This document shows positions 18,200 to 26,529 of a DNA stretch of 64,000 nucleotides, in pieces. Below the pieces are notes generated by a model. It searched no databases. It saw only the letters and a list, made by a program, of their open reading frames with translations, and was not told the origin of the DNA. This DNA comes from Paenibacillus sp. PastM-3. Lineage in GTDB: Bacteria > Bacillota > Bacilli > Paenibacillales > Paenibacillaceae. The position numbers and the translations under genes were made by a program. Position 1 is the first letter of the stretch; each line of letters opens with the position of its first letter. The stretch lies in the NCBI RefSeq assembly GCF_029893965.1, contig NZ_JARXXP010000004.1, positions 1-64,000 of the forward strand. The letters run 5' to 3'.

Positions 18200-18286
18200 C
18201 GAAAATGCCTTTAGGTTGAGTATTTGATTTTAAGTTTTTTTCTGAAAATTTTACACGGTAAGGTTTTATCTTTGGAGGGATGCCGC

Positions 18287-19045
18287 ATGTTAGCCAAACG
18301 TATCATTCCCTGCCTGGACGTAAAGGACGGGCGGGTAGTCAAGGGTGTGAATTTTGTTAATCTTCGCGATGCCGGGGATCCGGTGGAGCTGGCGGCGATT
18401 TATGACCGTGAAGGTGCTGACGAGCTGGTGTTCCTGGACATTTCCGCCTCGGTGGAAGGTCGGGCGACCATGGTGGAGGTTGTCCGCCAGACCGCCGGGG
18501 AGATCGCGATTCCTTTTACGGTCGGCGGCGGCATCTCGACTCCGGACGATATGAAGCGGATTCTGCGCGCGGGTGCCGATAAGATCGGCATCAACACGGC
18601 TGCAGTGAACAATCCCCAGCTTATTCTTGAAGGGGCGCGCCGCTTTGGCTCCCAGTGTATTGTAGTGGCAATGGATGCCAAATATAATGAGGCTTGGGGC
18701 GAATGGGAAGTGTACACGCACGGCGGTCGCAAGCCAACCGGTATCCGGGCGCTGTCCTGGGCGAAAGAGGCTGAACGGATGGGCGCCGGCGAGATTTTGC
18801 TCACCAGCATGGATGCTGACGGAACCAAGGACGGATTCGACCTGAAGCTGACAGCAGCGGTGAGCAGCCTGGTAGGCATTCCTGTCATCGCTTCCGGCGG
18901 CGCCGGGAAGATCGGTGACTTCTACGATGTATTTACCGAAGGTAAGGCCGATGCAGGGCTTGCCGCTACTATTTTTCACTATAAAGAAATTGCAATTCAT
19001 GATCTGAAGGCAGACTTGAAGTCTAAAGGGGTAGAAATCCGATGA
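18287..19045 (+). CDS. hisF: Imidazole glycerol phosphate synthase, cyclase subunit
   Basis: A 252-residue barrel enzyme that uses HisH-derived ammonia to close the imidazole ring and release AICAR. Motifs seen are [27 protein letters not shown], and [14 protein letters not shown] with the second catalytic Asp. GGAGGG lies seven bases before ATG 18287; an upstream in-frame start at 18224 has no ribosome site. Its last bases overlap the start of hisI (ATGA). Confidence 0.96.
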   Translation: MLAKRIIPCLDVKDGRVVKGVNFVNLRDAGDPVELAAIYDREGADELVFLDISASVEGRATMVEVVRQTAGEIAIPFTVGGGISTPDDMKRILRAGADKIGINTAAVNNPQLILEGARRFGSQCIVVAMDAKYNEAWGEWEVYTHGGRKPTGIRALSWAKEAERMGAGEILLTSMDADGTKDGFDLKLTAAVSSLVGIPVIASGGAGKIGDFYDVFTEGKADAGLAATIFHYKEIAIHDLKADLKSKGVEIR

Positions 19046-19725
19046 GCCAAGAACAAGAAGCCATTATCGAAAATATCCGCTGGAACGAATCCGGGCTGCT
19101 GCCTGCTGTTGTTCAGGATGCACGTACGCTGGAGGTGCTGATGTTCGCCTACATGAATCCGGAGTCGCTGCGGCTCTCGCTTGAGAGCGGCCAGACCTGG
19201 TTCTGGAGCCGTTCCCGCAGTGAGCTGTGGCACAAGGGCGGAACCTCGGGTAACACCCAGGCGATTACCTCCATTCATTACGACTGTGACAGTGATACGC
19301 TGCTGGTGAAAGTGGTTCCTGAGGGGCCAGCCTGCCATACAGGTGAAAATACATGCTTTTACCGCGAAATCCCGCTTACCGGTCAGGCAGCAGCGGAGCC
19401 TCAGCGGACCGCAAGTGCAGATGAAGGGCGTTTTGCCGTACTGGGCGAGCTGGAGCGTGTAATTGCCGAGCGGGAAATCGAGCGTCCAGAAGGTGCTTAT
19501 ACAACCTATCTGTTCGATAAGGGCGTAGACAAGATTCTTAAAAAGGTGGGCGAGGAAGCTTCCGAGACGATTATCGCCGCCAAAAATAAAGACAATGCCG
19601 AGCTCCGCCTTGAAGTGAGCGATCTGATCTATCACCTGCTGGTGCTGCTGCAGGAGCGCAAGCTGCCGCTGGATGAGATTTTGGAAGAGCTGAGCGCCCG
19701 CCATGAACGTCCGCGCCGCGACTAG
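19042..19725 (+). CDS. hisI: Phosphoribosyl-AMP cyclohydrolase / PR-ATP pyrophosphohydrolase
   Basis: A 227-residue fusion of two enzymes for steps two and three of the pathway. The N-terminal half (about 1-115) has the cyclohydrolase zinc cysteines in HYDCDSD and CHTGENTCF; the C-terminal half (about 130-220) has the helical pyrophosphohydrolase signature [15 protein letters not shown]. It overlaps hisF by four bases. Confidence 0.95.
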   Translation: MSQEQEAIIENIRWNESGLLPAVVQDARTLEVLMFAYMNPESLRLSLESGQTWFWSRSRSELWHKGGTSGNTQAITSIHYDCDSDTLLVKVVPEGPACHTGENTCFYREIPLTGQAAAEPQRTASADEGRFAVLGELERVIAEREIERPEGAYTTYLFDKGVDKILKKVGEEASETIIAAKNKDNAELRLEVSDLIYHLLVLLQERKLPLDEILEELSARHERPRRD

Positions 19726-19738
19726 GAGGGGGTAGAGG

Positions 19739-20572
19739 ATGCATATCGACTATCATACCCATCATGAGCGCTGCGGTCATGCGGTAGGGAAGCTGGAGGA
19801 GTATGTGCAGCGCGGGATTGAGCTGGGCCTGCAGCAGCTGGGCCTGTCCGATCATCTGCCGCTGATTCATGTGGATCCGGACAGCTACTACCCTGAAATG
19901 GCCATGCCGCTGGCCGAGCTTCCGCGGTACGTCGAGGAATGCCTGACGCTGAAGGAGCGCTACCGCGGTATCATTGATCTGCGTGTGGGGCTGGAGGCGG
20001 ATTATATTGAAGGCTATGAGGAGCAGATCCGCGAGCTTTTGTCACCTTATCCGTGGGATTATCTGATCGGCTCTGTGCATTTTCTCGGGGAGTGGGATAT
20101 TACGGATCACCGGCAGACCGGCGGCTGGGAAGGCAAGGATGTAATGGAGGTATACCGCCGTTATTATAATGCTGTACGGAAGTCGGCGTTATCGGGATTA
20201 TATGATATTATAGGACATATGGATGTGATCAAACGGTTCGGCTACGGCCCGCAGACTCCGGAGGAGAAGGCTGAAGCCAGGGAACTGGAGCTTAGCGCGC
20301 TGAAGGCGATTGCCTCAAGCGGGATTGCCATGGAGCTGAATGCTTCCGGCCTGACCAAGCCCTGTGCCGAAATGTTCCCGGCGGAGCATGTATTGCAACA
20401 GGCCCATACGCTGGGCATTCCGCTTACACTCGGCTCTGACGCCCACGACCCGGCCAAGCTGGGTGACGGGCTGCAGGAAGCCCGCAGTCTGCTATGGAAT
20501 ACCGGCTTCCGCGAGCTGGCGGTGTTTGAAGGCCGTCGCCGTTCATCGGTACCGTTTGAGCTTAAATTATGA
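19739..20572 (+). CDS. hisJ: Histidinol-phosphatase, PHP family
   Basis: A 277-residue PHP-domain metallophosphatase that makes histidinol. Metal-binding motifs HTHHE near the start, GLSDHLP, GLEADYI, GSVHF, IGHMD and the last LGSDAHDP are all present. It is thirteen bases after hisI, in the operon, and supplies the phosphatase missing from hisB. Confidence 0.93.
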   Translation: MHIDYHTHHERCGHAVGKLEEYVQRGIELGLQQLGLSDHLPLIHVDPDSYYPEMAMPLAELPRYVEECLTLKERYRGIIDLRVGLEADYIEGYEEQIRELLSPYPWDYLIGSVHFLGEWDITDHRQTGGWEGKDVMEVYRRYYNAVRKSALSGLYDIIGHMDVIKRFGYGPQTPEEKAEARELELSALKAIASSGIAMELNASGLTKPCAEMFPAEHVLQQAHTLGIPLTLGSDAHDPAKLGDGLQEARSLLWNTGFRELAVFEGRRRSSVPFELKL

Positions 20573-20599
20573 TCTTAATTATGATCCCAGGAGGGTATT

Positions 20600-21550
20600 A
20601 TGCAGCATCATCAATTGCGTATTTTTTCCGGTTCGTCGAATCCGAAGCTGGCCGCAGACATTGCGGAGCGTCTTGGTGCACCCCTCAGCCCGATTAAGCT
20701 GACCCGTTTCAAGAGCGGTGAGATTTATGTGCATTATGAGGAGAGCATCCGGAATTGCGACGTATTTTTGGTGCAATCCCTCGCTCATCCTATTAATGAG
20801 CTGTTCGTAGAGCTGCTTGTGATGATTGATGCCGCCAAACGTGCCTCGGCAAGGACAGTGAACATTATCGTTCCTTACTACGGCTATGCCCGGCAGGAGC
20901 GGAAATCTGCACCCCGCGAGCCGATCTCGGCCAAAATGGTTGCTGATGTGCTGACCACCGCAGGGGCGACCCGGGTCATTACCATTGATCTGCACGCGGC
21001 CGCCATTCAGGGCTTCTTCAACATTCCGGTGGATCATCTGACTGCGCTTGATCTGATCAGCGGTTACCTGAAGGTTAAGAATATCTCGAACCCTGTGGTA
21101 GTTTCGCCGGATGCAGGACGTGCCTCCATGGCCGAGAAGCTGGCCAGCCGGCTGGATTCTCCGTTTGCGATTATGATCAAGAAACGTCCGGCACATAATG
21201 AATCCGTCATCACACATGTGATAGGAGATGTTGAAGGAAGAACGCCAATCATCATCGAGGATCTGATCGATACCGGCACGACAATTGTGAATGTGGTTGA
21301 GGGCCTGAAGGAGCGGGGAGCCGGCAACAGTATTGTCTGTGCGACACACGGGCTGTTCTCCGGTGATGCGCTGACACGCCTGGATCATGACAATATTGAT
21401 GAAATTGTTGTCACCGACTCGATCGCGCTGCCTGACGACCACTCTACCCGCTACAAGGTGCTGTCCGTTGCGCCGATGCTGGCAGAAGCCACACGGATTA
21501 TCATCGAAGGCGGATCTATTGATAAGTTGTTCAGAGACGCGGGAATTTGA
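20600..21550 (+). CDS. prs: Ribose-phosphate pyrophosphokinase
   Basis: A 316-residue PRPP synthase. Motifs are FSGSSNPKLAADIAERLG at the N-terminus, the flexible-loop YARQERKSAPREPISAK, DLHAAAIQGFF and the PRPP loop VIIEDLIDTGTT-like stretch IIIEDLIDTGTT. PRPP is the co-substrate of HisG, so its place at the end of the his operon links precursor supply to histidine synthesis. It is divergent enough from the usual glmU-linked Prs to suggest a second, his-dedicated paralogue; that needs the rest of the genome. Start ATG 20600 follows AGGAGGGT. Confidence 0.92.
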   Translation: MQHHQLRIFSGSSNPKLAADIAERLGAPLSPIKLTRFKSGEIYVHYEESIRNCDVFLVQSLAHPINELFVELLVMIDAAKRASARTVNIIVPYYGYARQERKSAPREPISAKMVADVLTTAGATRVITIDLHAAAIQGFFNIPVDHLTALDLISGYLKVKNISNPVVVSPDAGRASMAEKLASRLDSPFAIMIKKRPAHNESVITHVIGDVEGRTPIIIEDLIDTGTTIVNVVEGLKERGAGNSIVCATHGLFSGDALTRLDHDNIDEIVVTDSIALPDDHSTRYKVLSVAPMLAEATRIIIEGGSIDKLFRDAGI

Positions 21551-21563
21551 TTCCCGCGTTTTT
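21537..21563 (+). terminator. Terminator of the his-prs operon
   Basis: ACGCGGGAA/TTCCCGCGT, a 9-bp stem with loop TTTGA, followed by five T. The prs stop codon TGA lies in the loop, so the terminator stem begins inside the coding sequence. Confidence 0.92.
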
Positions 21564-21628
21564 CGCTGTGCCAGCGGCGGTGCGGAAGCCGCTTCATCTA
21601 TTTTCCTGAGGTGCCACCTTCCCTTAGC

Positions 21629-21659
21629 TTGAGAATCCCCCGCTCACTTGTGTTATACT
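21629..21659 (+). promoter_or_regulatory. Promoter of the TPR-trxB unit
   Basis: TTGAGA and TATACT with a 19-base spacer lie after the his operon terminator. Spacing is long, so the -35 is less certain than the -10. Confidence 0.5.
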
Positions 21660-21664
21660 GTGTG

Positions 21665-21749
21665 AAGCAGCTAAGCCCAGAGATGGAAACGATAGACTGC
21701 TTTAGGATAGGAGCCCGGAGTGCCCTTATGGCACAACTCTCCTATTTTT
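21665..21749 (+). ncRNA. Structured 5' leader ending in a terminator hairpin
   Basis: The predicted transcript starts near 21666. AAGCAG (21665-21670) pairs with CTGCTT (21697-21702); then ATAGGAG (21707-21713) pairs with CTCCTAT (21739-21745), enclosing GTGCC/GGCAC, and is followed by TTTT. A terminator-like hairpin ahead of the ribosome site suggests attenuation of the TPR-trxB unit. It matches no riboswitch class I recognise. Confidence 0.45.
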
Positions 21750-21792
21750 GCGTGAGGATAAGGAAGCTTACAAAGGGAGGTGCCTTGCTTCC

Positions 21793-23202
21793 ATGATTGA
21801 GAGAACTTCAGATGAGACGGAGTTAAGCAATGTCATTCCGGTGACTCTGGATGCCAATTTTTTCTTTGAAAGAGCCGTTCGGTCGCTGGACCGCTTTCAA
21901 TATGATAAGGCATTAAAGAATTTTCGCAAAGCTGTTGAATATGAGCCGGAGAATCCGGTAAATCACTGTAACATGGCAGGCATCTTATCGGAGATGGGTA
22001 ATTATAAAGCATCCAATGATATTCTGATCCATGTACTGGAAAAGATCGACCCGGCGATGACAGAATGCCACTTCTACATGGCTAACAATTATGCCAATAT
22101 GGAGAGCTTCGAGGAGGCAGAGCGCTCGCTGATGACGTATCTTGAGCAGGATGCCGACGGTGAGTATCTGGCGGAGTCCGAGGAGCTGATGGAGCTGCTG
22201 CAGTATGAGCTGGACCGTCCGGCTCCGCTGGTCAAGATCCGCAGCCGTGAAGGGGTTGTCGAGCACGACCGTGCCCGTGCCCTGCTGGAGGAAGGCAAGT
22301 TTCCCCAGGCGGTAGATCTGCTGGAGGAGATCATTAAAGCAACTCCTGATTTTCTGGCAGCCCATAATAATCTGGCACTGGCCTATTTCTATATGGGCCG
22401 TTTTGCAAGAGCGAAGGAATGTCTGGGCGAGGTGCTGGAGCAGGATCCGGGAAATCTGCATGCCCTGTGCAATATGGCTATCTTCCTGCAGTATGCCGGG
22501 GACCGTGACCAGCTGGATACGCTGCTTGCAAGGCTTGAGACCACCGTGCCCTTCCATAAGGAGCATGTGTTCAAAATGGCCACCACGATGGGCATCCTGG
22601 GCCGGCACAAGACTGCCTACAGTCACTTCCTCCGCCTGCTGAAGGATGAAGAGGTTGGCGCAGACGCGAGCCTGTTCCATTATTGCGCTGCTGCTGCGAG
22701 CAACAGCGGGTTGCACAGCGACGCCTTGCGCTGCTGGCGGCAGGCCGCCAAGCTTGATCCGGCTTCGCCCGTACCGGCTTTCTTCCTAGCCCAGCTGCAG
22801 CAGGCGCTGGCAGAGGGCCGGCAAATGTCGCCGGTCAGCTATAATTATCAGCTGCCTTTTCAGGAGCAGCTGAAGCAGTGGAAGAACAACGCCAGCAGCT
22901 TTACAGCTGAAGTACGCAGCAATCCGCTGCTGCGGGCCTCCTTCTTCTGGGCACTGCGCTACGGCGATTCCGGGACCAGAATGCAGGTTACCGAGGCGCT
23001 CCGCTGGATTGAGGACGAGGAGATGTCCGAGATGCTGGGAGAATTACTGGAGCAGGAACCGCTCCAGGAGGAGAAGCTGCAGGAAGCGGCATTGATCAGC
23101 CTGCAGCGGCTGATTGGAAGCAGCCTGAAGGAAAACCCCGTTTCGGCAGAAGAGCAGGAAATGGTGCAGGGGGATTTGCCTTCTTCAACAGAGAAGGTAT
23201 AA
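21793..23202 (+). CDS. Tetratricopeptide-repeat protein
   Basis: A 469-residue soluble helical protein. TPR-like repeats cover about residues 25-120 and 170-330 (for example ALKNFRKAVEYEPENPVNHCNMAGILSEM-type units; NLALAYFYMGRFARAKECLGEVLEQDP-type units). No enzymatic motif is seen. The position directly before trxB is that of yvcD in B. subtilis, also a TPR protein of unknown role. ATG 21793 has GGGAGGTG ten bases upstream. The C-terminus is acidic and rich in Glu/Gln. Confidence 0.8.
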   Translation: MIERTSDETELSNVIPVTLDANFFFERAVRSLDRFQYDKALKNFRKAVEYEPENPVNHCNMAGILSEMGNYKASNDILIHVLEKIDPAMTECHFYMANNYANMESFEEAERSLMTYLEQDADGEYLAESEELMELLQYELDRPAPLVKIRSREGVVEHDRARALLEEGKFPQAVDLLEEIIKATPDFLAAHNNLALAYFYMGRFARAKECLGEVLEQDPGNLHALCNMAIFLQYAGDRDQLDTLLARLETTVPFHKEHVFKMATTMGILGRHKTAYSHFLRLLKDEEVGADASLFHYCAAAASNSGLHSDALRCWRQAAKLDPASPVPAFFLAQLQQALAEGRQMSPVSYNYQLPFQEQLKQWKNNASSFTAEVRSNPLLRASFFWALRYGDSGTRMQVTEALRWIEDEEMSEMLGELLEQEPLQEEKLQEAALISLQRLIGSSLKENPVSAEEQEMVQGDLPSSTEKV

Positions 23203-23353
23203 CCCCGGCAAGGTAATATAAGCAAGCAGGTATAAATGCAGCGGGATTCTGCATCCTTATATTGTTTACCCGAAACAGTGAGAGGGCTTCTTCTGAAGCC
23301 CCGCCGCTGTTTCTTCTTATAAATCATTACCTACTCGTAAGGAGGCCATAGTG

Positions 23354-24310
23354 ATGTACAAAACGATTGTAATCGGAACAGGCCCGGCAGGGCTGACTGC
23401 CGCTATTTATTTGGCCCGCGCCAATCTCAGCCCGCTCGTAATTGAAGGCTTGCAGCCGGGCGGACAACTGACAACGACGACAGAAGTGGAGAACTTTCCT
23501 GGCTTTCCAGAGGGAATTCTCGGCCCTGATCTGATGGAGAATATGCGCAAGCAGGCTGAGCGCTTCGGTGCACAGTTCAAGAACGGCTGGGTGGAATCGG
23601 TCGATTTCTCACAGCGTCCGTTCAAAGTGAAGGTGGATGGGCTGGGCGTGCTTGAGGCGGAATCGGTCATCATTTCAACCGGCGCTTCCGCGCGGTATCT
23701 GGGAATTCCGGGCGAGCAGGAGAATGTGGGGCGCGGGGTAAGCACATGCGCCACCTGTGACGGATTCTTTTTCCGCGGCAAAAAGATTGTCGTTGTCGGA
23801 GGCGGAGACTCCGCCATGGAGGAGGCCAGCTTCCTGACCCGGTTCGCCTCTAACGTAACGCTGGTTCACCGCCGTGAGGAGCTGCGCGCTTCCAAGATCA
23901 TGCAGGACCGGGCGCGTGAGAACAGCAAGGTGACCTGGGCGCTGAACCGCACCCCGCTGGCCGTAACAGTCGGAGATACAGGCGTAGTCAAAGGATTAAC
24001 CGTCCGCAATAATGAGACAGGCCAGGAAGAGCTCATTGAAGCAGACGGCGTATTTGTGGCCATCGGCCACACGCCGAATACAGGCTTCCTGGGTGGACAG
24101 ATTACAACGGATGCCAATGGATACATTGTGGTGAACCCGGGTACGACGGAGACGAATATTCCGGGTGTATTCGCCTGCGGCGACGTGCAGGATACCCGTT
24201 ACCGGCAGGCAATCTCTGCAGCCGGAACCGGATGTATGGCAGCGATGGATGCCGAGAAGTATCTGGAGGGCACAATGGTGCATGACTGGAGCGAAAGCCT
24301 CGATAAGTAA
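23354..24310 (+). CDS. trxB: Thioredoxin reductase
   Basis: A 318-residue NADPH- and FAD-dependent enzyme that reduces thioredoxin. GTGPAGLTAA binds FAD, the redox pair is in CATCDGFFF, GGGDSAMEEA binds NADPH, and the C-terminal GVFACGDVQD closes the FAD domain. AAGGAGG is eight bases before ATG 23354. It lies in the TPR-trxB-(insert)-glcK-rapZ-yvcK-whiA order. Confidence 0.95.
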   Translation: MYKTIVIGTGPAGLTAAIYLARANLSPLVIEGLQPGGQLTTTTEVENFPGFPEGILGPDLMENMRKQAERFGAQFKNGWVESVDFSQRPFKVKVDGLGVLEAESVIISTGASARYLGIPGEQENVGRGVSTCATCDGFFFRGKKIVVVGGGDSAMEEASFLTRFASNVTLVHRREELRASKIMQDRARENSKVTWALNRTPLAVTVGDTGVVKGLTVRNNETGQEELIEADGVFVAIGHTPNTGFLGGQITTDANGYIVVNPGTTETNIPGVFACGDVQDTRYRQAISAAGTGCMAAMDAEKYLEGTMVHDWSESLDK

Positions 24311-24337
24311 AGTTTGAAGTATCACTACATGATCAAG

Positions 24338-24373
24338 CCGGTAATTCCGCTTATACGGGATGCCGGTTTTTTT
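24338..24373 (+). terminator. trxB terminator
   Basis: CCGGTAATTCCG pairs with CGGGATGCCGG (with G:T pairs) and is followed by seven T. Confidence 0.8.
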
Positions 24374-24476
24374 GTGCGTGGAACGGATGATTACTCCGGC
24401 TTTAACCCGCGCAGCAGGGAGGCGCAGGCGGCAGTCTATTTATTTAAAAAATAAAGTACATACCGGCTCTAACTTA

Positions 24477-24490
24477 GTGATTGCAATCAC
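24477..24490. promoter_or_regulatory. FNR/CRP-type palindrome
   Basis: GTGATTGCAATCAC is a perfect 14-base palindrome in the form expected of FNR/CRP-family operators (GTGA-N6-TCAC). A TATGCT -10 candidate at 24508-24513 puts the site roughly 37-41 bases before the transcript start, as for an activator. It precedes two genes linked to iron-oxygen/NO chemistry, which fits an FNR-like regulator. Confidence 0.65.
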
Positions 24491-24564
24491 AATCTGCAAT
24501 TATGGCCTATGCTAAGCTGGTGTTGAGAAGAGTTCTCAATAAGTGGGTTAAAGGAATGGTGTCC

Positions 24565-24792
24565 ATGAACAAAGTGCTGAAGATGGATGAGTCCATATTC
24601 GAGCTGGTGAGCCGGCATCCCGAGGTAACCGGCATTATGGTGGAGCTGGGGTTTCAGGATATTGCCAAACCGGGGATGCTGCAGACCGCAGGCCGGTTCA
24701 TGACCCTGTCGAAGGGAATCAAACTGAAAAAAATGGATCCTGAAACCGTAAGGCAGACCTTTGTCCGTCATGGTTTCAAGATTGTTGAATAG
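24565..24792 (+). CDS. DUF1858 domain protein
   Basis: A 75-residue protein that is almost entirely one DUF1858 domain (ILKMDESIFELVSRHPEV-type start, LGF, ARFMTL-like GRFMTLSKG). This small helical domain is common at the N-terminus of ScdA/RIC-like proteins and beside DUF438 genes in facultative anaerobes. ATG 24565 has AAAGGA nine bases upstream; upstream in-frame ATGs would run across the promoter. It is 30 bases before the DUF438 gene and shares its FNR-like site. Confidence 0.8.
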   Translation: MNKVLKMDESIFELVSRHPEVTGIMVELGFQDIAKPGMLQTAGRFMTLSKGIKLKKMDPETVRQTFVRHGFKIVE

Positions 24793-24822
24793 AAGCATTC
24801 CGCATATAAAGGAGAGAGTCTA

Positions 24823-26088
24823 ATGAGTGAATTAATTAACAACCGAGAAGTGGATGTACCCGAGCAGACCCGCCGCCAGGCGATGCTCAAGGAAATTATT
24901 AAAGAGCTGCATGCCGGCAAAAGTGTAGATGAGGTCAAAGCCCGTTTTGCTGAAGCGGTTGGTGATGTGACCGTAGCGGAAATTTCTGCAATGGAGCATT
25001 CGCTGATGACGGAGGAGGGTATTCCGGTAGAAGAGGTCCAGCGGCTCTGTTCGGTCCATACCGCAATCTTTAAAGGCTCGATCGAGCAGATTCACCGTTC
25101 CTCGAAGCCGGAGGAGCAGCCCGGTCATCCGGTGCACACCTTCAAGCTGGAGAACCGCGAAATTGAGCGGCTGGTTAACTTCCGGCTGGAGCTGCATGCC
25201 GGCAAGTTCCTGAAGAATGACAGCGGCGAAATTATTTTCAAGCTGCTGGAGGATCTGAATCTTTTACTTGATCTTGACAAGCACTACAGCCGCAAGGAGA
25301 ATCTGCTGTTCCCTTATCTGGAGAAGTACGGCATCTACGGGCCTACCAAAGTTATGTGGGGCGTGGATGATGGCATCCGGGCGATGATCAAAGCAGCCAA
25401 GGCAGAGCTGAGCTCATACAAGGGCAACAAGGAAGAGATCGGTGAACAGCTGGCCCAAATCATTCAGGAAGTTAACGAAATGATCTTTAAGGAAGAAAAT
25501 ATTCTGCTGCCGATGGCGCTCGACAAGCTGACTGAGGATGAGTGGGTCAAAATTGCCCGCGAAAGCGACGAGATCGGCTTCTGTCTGACGGCGCCGGAGC
25601 AGGAGTGGATACCGGAACGCTCACCTGAACCGGAAGGCGCAGCTTTCTCTGCTGAGGAGCAGCAGGCAGGCGAAAGCCCGCAGGGCTTTATCAGGTTTGA
25701 AACCGGCCTGCTGTCGCTGCGCCAGCTGGAGACCATCATGAACCATCTGCCGGTTGACCTGACCTTTATCGATGAGAATGATGTTGTGCGTTATTTCTCC
25801 CACGGTAAGGAGCGGATATTTGCCCGGACCAAAGCGGTCATCGGCCGTACCGTCCAGAACTGCCACCCGCCGCAAAGCGTGCATGTCGTGGAGAAGCTGC
25901 TGGAAGACTTCAAGGCAGGCCGCAAGGATGCCGAGGATTTCTGGATCAATATTAAGGATAAATTTATCTATATCCGTTACTTCGCAGTCCGGGATGAAGC
26001 CGGACGTTACATGGGAACGCTGGAGTTCACCCAGAATATCGCCCCGATCCGCGCACTGGAAGGCCAGAAACGGATTTTGTCGGAATAG
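24823..26088 (+). CDS. DUF438 / hemerythrin / PAS protein
   Basis: A 421-residue protein. Residues about 10-85 are DUF438; a hemerythrin-like four-helix region follows (HPVHTFKLENREIE, then KHYSRKENLLFPYLEKYG and FKEENILLPMALDKL, with the His/Glu ligands of a diiron site); the C-terminal 120 residues are a PAS sensor domain (LPVDLTFIDENDVVRYFS). Relatives are thought to sense or handle O2/NO or repair Fe-S clusters under anaerobiosis; the exact role is unknown. GGAGAG precedes the start. Confidence 0.83.
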   Translation: MSELINNREVDVPEQTRRQAMLKEIIKELHAGKSVDEVKARFAEAVGDVTVAEISAMEHSLMTEEGIPVEEVQRLCSVHTAIFKGSIEQIHRSSKPEEQPGHPVHTFKLENREIERLVNFRLELHAGKFLKNDSGEIIFKLLEDLNLLLDLDKHYSRKENLLFPYLEKYGIYGPTKVMWGVDDGIRAMIKAAKAELSSYKGNKEEIGEQLAQIIQEVNEMIFKEENILLPMALDKLTEDEWVKIARESDEIGFCLTAPEQEWIPERSPEPEGAAFSAEEQQAGESPQGFIRFETGLLSLRQLETIMNHLPVDLTFIDENDVVRYFSHGKERIFARTKAVIGRTVQNCHPPQSVHVVEKLLEDFKAGRKDAEDFWINIKDKFIYIRYFAVRDEAGRYMGTLEFTQNIAPIRALEGQKRILSE

Positions 26089-26105
26089 AGTTGGTTTTTG
26101 GATAA

Positions 26106-26134
26106 GGTGCAGGCCTCGGGGCCCGTGCCTTTTT
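26106..26134 (+). terminator. Terminator after the DUF438 gene
   Basis: GGTGCAGGCC pairs with GGCCCGTGCC with one mismatch and is followed by TTTTT. Confidence 0.7.
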
Positions 26135-26332
26135 CTGCTGGTTGGGAGAGTGTAGTCAGTATAAAGTTAAGCCGCTTTAGGTGCGGGTCCGTTGGTTAAT
26201 AGGAAATGCTACCAAAATGGGTCAGCAGGGCAAAATGGCCGAAATGAAAGGCAAAAATGCCTTTGATTCTATTTTCCGTTTATAGCCAGCTGCAAGGATA
26301 TCTGTAATAGTGTACAAGTCATAGATTATAGT

Positions 26333-26402
26333 GATAACGCATACAACGTTAATATGCCCGAAAAAGGAATCACCCGACGCTGGCTCTGCCAGCCTCTTTT
26401 TA
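26333..26402 (+). ncRNA. Possible small RNA ahead of glcK
   Basis: GCTGGC-TCT-GCCAGC at 26379-26393 followed by CTCTTTTT is a clean intrinsic terminator, yet no gene lies between it and the previous terminator 250 bases earlier. TATAGT at 26327-26332 could be a -10, but its -35 is poor. A second hairpin AAAGGCA/TGCCTTT is at 26247-26264. A short untranslated transcript is one explanation; the gap 26135-26452 holds nothing else I recognise. Confidence 0.25.
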
Positions 26403-26452
26403 TCCAGCTTAGTTTTTAGAGTAGAGTATATAGCCGGGTGTGCCGCCTTTCC

Positions 26453-26481
26453 TTGACCGCAGGGGAGGCTTCTATTATAGT
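26453..26481 (+). promoter_or_regulatory. glcK promoter
   Basis: TTGACC and TATAGT with a 17-base spacer, 49 bases before the glcK start: a good sigma-A promoter. Confidence 0.75.
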
Positions 26482-26529
26482 GGGTACGTAGGATTAACTA
26501 TTTTAGCATAGAAAAAGGTGGCTTGTTAC

